Source of the DNA: Burkholderiales bacterium
Lineage (GTDB): Bacteria > Pseudomonadota > Gammaproteobacteria > Burkholderiales > UBA6910
Direction: 5' to 3'
Assembly (NCBI GenBank): GCA_026005015.1
Contig: BPKG01000004.1
Coordinates: 248,001-312,000, forward strand
Length of the DNA stretch: 64,000 nt
Part shown: positions 59,990 to 64,000 of the stretch, in pieces
Position numbering within the stretch: position 1 is the first letter of the stretch
How the letters are laid out: each line of letters opens with the position of its first letter
The notes under the pieces: model-generated
Seen by the model: only the letters and a program-made list of their open reading frames with translations
The model's database searches: none
Told to the model about the DNA's origin: nothing
Translations under genes and position numbers: made by a program

Positions 59990-61897
59990 ATGGAGTATCC
60001 CACCCATTTCGACGTGATCGTCGTCGGCGGCGGGCACGCGGGCACCGAGGCGGCCCTGGCGGCGGCCCGGGCCGGAGTCCGCACCCTATTGCTCACCCAT
60101 AACATCGAGACCCTGGGGCAGATGTCCTGCAACCCTTCCATCGGCGGCATCGGCAAGGGGCACCTGGTGAAAGAGATCGACGCCTTGGGGGGCGCCATGG
60201 CGGCGGCCACCGACGAGGCGGGGATCCAGTTCCGCATCCTGAACGCCAGCAAAGGGCCGGCGGTGCGGGCCACCCGGGCCCAGGCGGACCGGGTGCTCTA
60301 CAAGCAGGCCATCCGCCGGCGGCTGGAAAACCAGCCCAATCTGTGGCTGTTCCAGCAGGCGGTGGACGACCTGCTCCTGGAAGGCGAGCGGGTGACGGGG
60401 GTGGTGACCCAGTTGGGGCTTCGTTTTGAGGCCCGGGCCGTGGTGCTCACCACCGGCACTTTCCTGTCCGGCCTGATCCACGTGGGCTTTACCAACTACC
60501 AGGCCGGCCGAGCAGGGGACCCGCCGGCCCTGACCCTGGCCGCCAGGCTGCGGGAGCTGAAGCTCCCCGTGGGACGCCTGAAGACCGGGACGCCGCCCCG
60601 CATCGACGGGCGCACGGTGGACTTTTCGGTGATGGAGGTGCAGCCCGGGGACGATCCACCCCCCGTCTTCTCCTTCCTGGGGGATCCGGCCCAGCACCCC
60701 CGGCAGCTTCCCTGCTGGATCGCCCATACCAACGAGCGTACCCACGAGATCATCCGGAGCGCCCTGGACCGCTCCCCTTTGTACTCGGGCAAGATCCAAG
60801 GGGTCGGTCCCCGGTACTGTCCCTCCATCGAGGACAAGGTGGTGCGGTTCGCGGCCAAGTCCTCCCATCAGGTTTTCCTGGAGCCCGAGGGACTGACTAC
60901 CACCGAGCTCTATCCCAACGGGATCTCTACCTCGCTACCCTTCGACGTGCAGCTGGCGGTGGTGCGCTCCATCCGCGGCCTGGAGAACGCCCATATCACC
61001 CGGCCCGGCTATGCCATCGAATACGATTATTACGATCCCCGCTGGCTCAAGAGCTCCCTGGAGACGAAGCAGATCGAGGGGTTGTTCTTCGCCGGGCAGA
61101 TCAACGGCACTACGGGCTACGAGGAGGCAGCGGCCCAGGGCCTCCTCGCCGGCATCAACGCGGCGCTCCAGGTCCAGGAGCGGGAGCCCTGGAGCCCACG
61201 CCGGGACGAGGCTTACCTGGGGGTCCTGGTGGACGACCTCATTACCCGGGGCGTGACCGAGCCCTACCGCATGTTCACCAGCCGGGCCGAGTACCGCTTG
61301 AGCCTGCGGGAGGACAACGCGGATCTGCGCCTCACCGAAACCGGGCGGCGGCTCGGCCTGGTGGACGACGGGCGCTGGGAGCGCTTCTGCCGCAAGCGGG
61401 ACGCCATTGCCCGGGAGCAGGAGCGGCTCAAAAGCACCTGGGTCAACCCCCGCCTGCTGGACCCGGAGGTGCAGGCGCGTCTCTTCGGCAAGTCTCTGGA
61501 GCGGGAGGCCTCCGCCCTGGAGCTGTTGCGGCGCCCGGGGGTCACGTACCGGAGCCTGATGACTCTGCCCGGGGTGGGGCCCGGGCTGGAGGACGCCCAA
61601 GCCGCCGAGCAGGTGGAGATCCAGGCCAAGTACCACGGGTACATCGAGCGTCAGAAAGACGAAGTGGAGCGCCAGCGCAGCCTGGAATCGACCCGCCTGC
61701 CCGAGGACTTAGACTACACCACGGTGCGCGGGCTGTCGGTGGAGGTGCAGCAGAAGTTGAATCTCCACCGGCCCGAGACCCTGGGCCAAGCGGCCCGGAT
61801 TTCGGGGGTCACCCCGGCCGCCATCTCCCTGCTGCTGGTACATCTCAAGCGGGGTTTCTCCTGCACGCCAGGGCGAGCACAGAAGAGGCGGGCCTGA
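59990..61897 (+). CDS. mnmG: tRNA uridine-5-carboxymethylaminomethyl modification enzyme MnmG (GidA)
   Basis: 635 residues from the ATG at 59990; an upstream in-frame ATG (59893 region and earlier) would lie on the parS sites and is rejected. FAD motif [58 protein letters not shown] and the C-terminal MnmE-binding helical domain ([48 protein letters not shown]). Partner of MnmE. Followed directly by rsmG. Confidence 0.97.
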   Translation: MEYPTHFDVIVVGGGHAGTEAALAAARAGVRTLLLTHNIETLGQMSCNPSIGGIGKGHLVKEIDALGGAMAAATDEAGIQFRILNASKGPAVRATRAQADRVLYKQAIRRRLENQPNLWLFQQAVDDLLLEGERVTGVVTQLGLRFEARAVVLTTGTFLSGLIHVGFTNYQAGRAGDPPALTLAARLRELKLPVGRLKTGTPPRIDGRTVDFSVMEVQPGDDPPPVFSFLGDPAQHPRQLPCWIAHTNERTHEIIRSALDRSPLYSGKIQGVGPRYCPSIEDKVVRFAAKSSHQVFLEPEGLTTTELYPNGISTSLPFDVQLAVVRSIRGLENAHITRPGYAIEYDYYDPRWLKSSLETKQIEGLFFAGQINGTTGYEEAAAQGLLAGINAALQVQEREPWSPRRDEAYLGVLVDDLITRGVTEPYRMFTSRAEYRLSLREDNADLRLTETGRRLGLVDDGRWERFCRKRDAIAREQERLKSTWVNPRLLDPEVQARLFGKSLEREASALELLRRPGVTYRSLMTLPGVGPGLEDAQAAEQVEIQAKYHGYIERQKDEVERQRSLESTRLPEDLDYTTVRGLSVEVQQKLNLHRPETLGQAARISGVTPAAISLLLVHLKRGFSCTPGRAQKRRA

Positions 61898-61932
61898 GGG
61901 AAGCCCGGCTCCTGGAAGAGGGGCTTGCCCGG

Positions 61933-62532
61933 TTGAGCCTCGCGCTGGCCCCCGAACGGGTCCAGCGCCTTCTCGACTACATCGCCCTGCTGGCGAAGTG
62001 GAACCGGGTGTATAGCCTCACGGCGATCCGCGCGCCGGCCCGCATGGTCACGCACCATCTGTTGGATTCGCTTGCGATTTTGCCCTTGATCGAGGGGGCG
62101 CGGATCGCGGACGTGGGCAGCGGGGCGGGACTGCCGGGAATTCCCTTGGCCATCGCCCGGCCGGGGCTGGAAGTGACCTTGATCGAAAGCAGCCAGAAGA
62201 AGGCGGCGTTTCTCGTCCAGGCGAAGGCGGAACTGGGGCTCGCCAACGTGACCGTGGAGCGGCGCCGGGTGGAAGCTTGGGTGCCCCACATCCCCTTCGA
62301 TGGGGTCGTGTCCCGGGCTTTCGCGGCGCTGCCGGAATTCCTGCGGCTGGCGGGCCACCTGGTCCGCAGCGGCGGACAAGTGCTGGCGATGAAAGGAGAA
62401 TATCCGGTGGAGGAGCTGGGGGGAATCCCTCCCGGCTACCGGTTGGAGCGGGTGGCGGCCCTGGGGGTCCCGGGCCTGGAAGCGGCCCGGCACGTGGTGC
62501 TACTGCGCAAGGAAGCGGGGCCGGGGGCCTGA
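61933..62532 (+). CDS. rsmG: 16S rRNA (guanine(527)-N(7))-methyltransferase RsmG
   Basis: 199 residues from a TTG at 61933. [33 protein letters not shown] motif [20 protein letters not shown] and [12 protein letters not shown] are RsmG signatures. Homologous sequence continues upstream in frame ([16 protein letters not shown]), so translation probably begins earlier. The most likely place is a CTG at 61894 overlapping the mnmG stop, which would give 212 residues. Methylates G527 of 16S rRNA. Confidence 0.93.
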   Translation: MSLALAPERVQRLLDYIALLAKWNRVYSLTAIRAPARMVTHHLLDSLAILPLIEGARIADVGSGAGLPGIPLAIARPGLEVTLIESSQKKAAFLVQAKAELGLANVTVERRRVEAWVPHIPFDGVVSRAFAALPEFLRLAGHLVRSGGQVLAMKGEYPVEELGGIPPGYRLERVAALGVPGLEAARHVVLLRKEAGPGA

Positions 62533-62565
62533 CCCGGATGTGGGACGAAAGAGGATAGAGGGAGA

Positions 62566-63462
62566 ATGGTGCGGATCCTGGCGGTCGCGAACCAGAAAGG
62601 GGGGGTGGGGAAGACCACCACCAGCGTCAACCTGGCGGCCAGTCTGGCGGCGGCCTCCCGCCGGGTGTTGCTGGTGGACCTGGATCCCCAGGGCAACGCC
62701 ACCATGGGCAGCGGCGTGGACAAGCGCAAGCTTTCCCGCACCGTCTATCACGTGCTGTTGGGTCAGGCGACGGTCAAGGAAGTCCTCGTCATCGGACAGT
62801 CCTGCGGCTATCACCTGCTCCCCGCCAACCGGGAGCTGGCGGGGGCGGAGGTGGAGCTGGTGGAATTGCCCGACCGGGAGTCGTGCCTGAAACGGGCGCT
62901 GGCGGAGGTGGAGGAGGACTATGACTTCATTTTTCTCGATTGCCCGCCGGCCCTGAACCTGCTCACGGTCAACGGGCTGACCGCCGCCCACTCGGTAATG
63001 ATTCCGATGCAGTGCGAGTACTACGCCTTGGAGGGATTGTCCGACCTGGTGCAGACCATCCGCCGGGTGCGGGCCCATCTCAACCCGCGCCTGGAGATCG
63101 AGGGGCTGCTGCGCACCATGTTCGACCCGCGCAACACCCTTTCCCTGCAGGTATCGGCTCAATTGGTGCAGCATTTTGGCGACAAGGTTTACCGCACCGT
63201 GATCCCGCGCAACGTGCGGCTGGCGGAAGCCCCCAGCTTCGGGGTGCCCGTGCTGCAGCACGACCGGACCTCTAAAGGATGCCAGGCTTACCTGGCCCTG
63301 GCCGGGGAGCTGCTCAACCGGCACCCGGCGCCTGGCGTCCGGCCAAACCTGAGAGAGCACCCATCATGGCAAAAGCGAAAGGATTGGGGAGGGGGCTGGA
63401 CGCCCTCCTCGACGCCACTGGACAAGCCTCCCCCTCAGAGGACCTGCGGACCTTGGCGGTGA
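62566..63462 (+). CDS. parA: Chromosome partitioning ATPase ParA (Soj)
   Basis: 298 residues. Deviant Walker A AVANQKGGVGKTTTSVNLAASLA, LLVDLDPQGNATMGSG and DFIFLDCPPALNLLTVNGL. The normal ParA body ends near residue 254 (LALAGELLNRHP). The last ~44 residues (from PAPGVRPNLREHPSWQ, then KRKDWGGGW) are atypical. Most of this tail lies in the 97-bp overlap with parB, read in another frame. Moves ParB-parS complexes to segregate origins. Confidence 0.94.
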   Translation: MVRILAVANQKGGVGKTTTSVNLAASLAAASRRVLLVDLDPQGNATMGSGVDKRKLSRTVYHVLLGQATVKEVLVIGQSCGYHLLPANRELAGAEVELVELPDRESCLKRALAEVEEDYDFIFLDCPPALNLLTVNGLTAAHSVMIPMQCEYYALEGLSDLVQTIRRVRAHLNPRLEIEGLLRTMFDPRNTLSLQVSAQLVQHFGDKVYRTVIPRNVRLAEAPSFGVPVLQHDRTSKGCQAYLALAGELLNRHPAPGVRPNLREHPSWQKRKDWGGGWTPSSTPLDKPPPQRTCGPWR

Positions 63463-64000
63463 CGGCGCTGCGCCCCGGGCGCTACCAACCCCGGGTCCGG
63501 GTGGACGAAGAATCCCTCCGGGCCCTGGCGGACTCCATCAAGGCGCAAGGAGTCATGCAGCCCATCCTGGCTCGCCCCCAGGGGGACGGGCACTACGAGA
63601 TCATCGCCGGCGAGCGCCGCTGGCGCGCCGCCCAGTTGGCGGGGCTCAGCGAGATCCCGGCCGTGGTGCGGGATGTCCCGGACGAGGCGGCCCTCGCCAT
63701 GGCGCTGATCGAGAACATCCAGCGGGAGGACCTGAACCCTCTGGAGCAGGCCCGGGGGATCCAGCGCCTGACCGACGAGTTCGGCATGACCCACCAACAG
63801 GCGGCCGAGGCCTTGGGGTACTCCCGCAGCGCGGTCACCAACCTGTTGCGGCTGCTCAATCTGGCCCAGCCGGTGCAGGAGATGCTGCTGGAGGGCAAGC
63901 TGGACATGGGCCACGCCCGGGCGTTGCTTGCTCTTTCGGCGGCCCAGCAGGTTCAAACCGCCCGCCTCGTGGTGGCGAAGCAGCTCTCGGTGCGGGATAC
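63366..64000 (+). CDS. parB: Chromosome partitioning protein ParB (C-terminus beyond the window)
   Basis: 211 codons visible from the ATG at 63366. AKAKGLGRGLDALLDATG is the usual ParB N-terminus that contacts ParA. CTP/parS-loading motif IIAGERRWRAAQLAG and ENIQREDLNPLEQARG, then the helix-turn-helix MTHQQAAEALGYSRSAVTNLLRLLNL. CTP-dependent clamp that loads at the two parS sites near 59.9 kb. The start lies inside the parA frame. Confidence 0.96.
   Translation, partial: MAKAKGLGRGLDALLDATGQASPSEDLRTLAVTALRPGRYQPRVRVDEESLRALADSIKAQGVMQPILARPQGDGHYEIIAGERRWRAAQLAGLSEIPAVVRDVPDEAALAMALIENIQREDLNPLEQARGIQRLTDEFGMTHQQAAEALGYSRSAVTNLLRLLNLAQPVQEMLLEGKLDMGHARALLALSAAQQVQTARLVVAKQLSVRD

Overview
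The window is one contiguous piece of a GC-rich betaproteobacterial chromosome and it spans the replication-origin region. Three things suggest this. The order parB-parA-rsmG-mnmG, mnmE-yidC-yidD-rnpA-rpmH, dnaA-dnaN-gyrB is a typical proteobacterial oriC neighbourhood. The ntrY/ntrX-DUF4390-rsmB-fmt-def and dprA-topB groups are in the arrangement I associate with Betaproteobacteria. The autotrophy genes include a red-type (form IC) RuBisCO with CbbX. The organism is probably a CO2-fixing (chemolithoautotrophic or mixotrophic) betaproteobacterium; I cannot name the genus from sequence alone.

Layout. 1-3.4 kb (minus): a peptide/nickel-type ABC transporter, with a substrate-binding protein cut by the window edge and a fused double ATPase. 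3.6-9.8 kb (minus): an organic-acid island with a CaiB-type CoA transferase, a crotonase-family enzyme, a three-part TRAP transporter and a serine/alanine-glyoxylate-type aminotransferase. 10-13.7 kb (plus, divergent): a GntR/FCD regulator and a long FAD + iron-sulfur 2-hydroxyacid dehydrogenase. 13.8-17.8 kb (plus): hicB with a broken hicA, an unrecognised protein, an alpha/beta hydrolase and a diguanylate cyclase. 17.8-21.4 kb (minus): Sua5, purC, purK, purE. 21.6-28.4 kb (minus): cbbL-cbbS-DJ-1-cbbX-cbbY-(structured leader/small ORF)-aldolase::Dabb-fbp. cbbR is divergent at 28.5 kb. 29.6-37 kb (minus): tkt-gap-pgk-pyk-fba. 37.2-44 kb (minus): def-fmt-rsmB-DUF4390-ntrY-ntrX. 44.1-49 kb (plus): LysM protein, dprA, topB. 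49-54 kb (minus): dnaA-dnaN-gyrB. 54.2-64 kb (plus): rpmH-rnpA-yidD-yidC-mnmE, pckG, two parS sites, mnmG-rsmG-parA-parB (parB cut by the window end).

How the parts fit. The two minus-strand blocks at 21.6-28.4 and 29.6-37 kb hold most Calvin-Benson-Bassham enzymes: RuBisCO, its activase CbbX, the XuBP phosphatase CbbY, Pgk, Gap, two class II aldolases, Fbp and Tkt. Pyruvate kinase and GTP-dependent PEP carboxykinase link this carbon to central metabolism. CbbR probably controls both blocks. Palindromes of the form TTAT-N7-ATAA lie at the heads of two sub-operons, and a third candidate lies between cbbL and cbbR.

Main oddities: a one-base frameshift in cbbL whose shifted frame runs on into cbbS; a structured, terminator-bearing leader with its own promoter and CbbR-like box in front of an aldolase fused to a Dabb domain; a DJ-1 family gene inside the RuBisCO operon; an NtrX whose ATPase motifs are lost; duplicated 3' ends downstream of both gap and tkt; a dead hicA; rnpA and rsmG with no ordinary start codon at the expected place; and a 97-bp out-of-frame parA/parB overlap.
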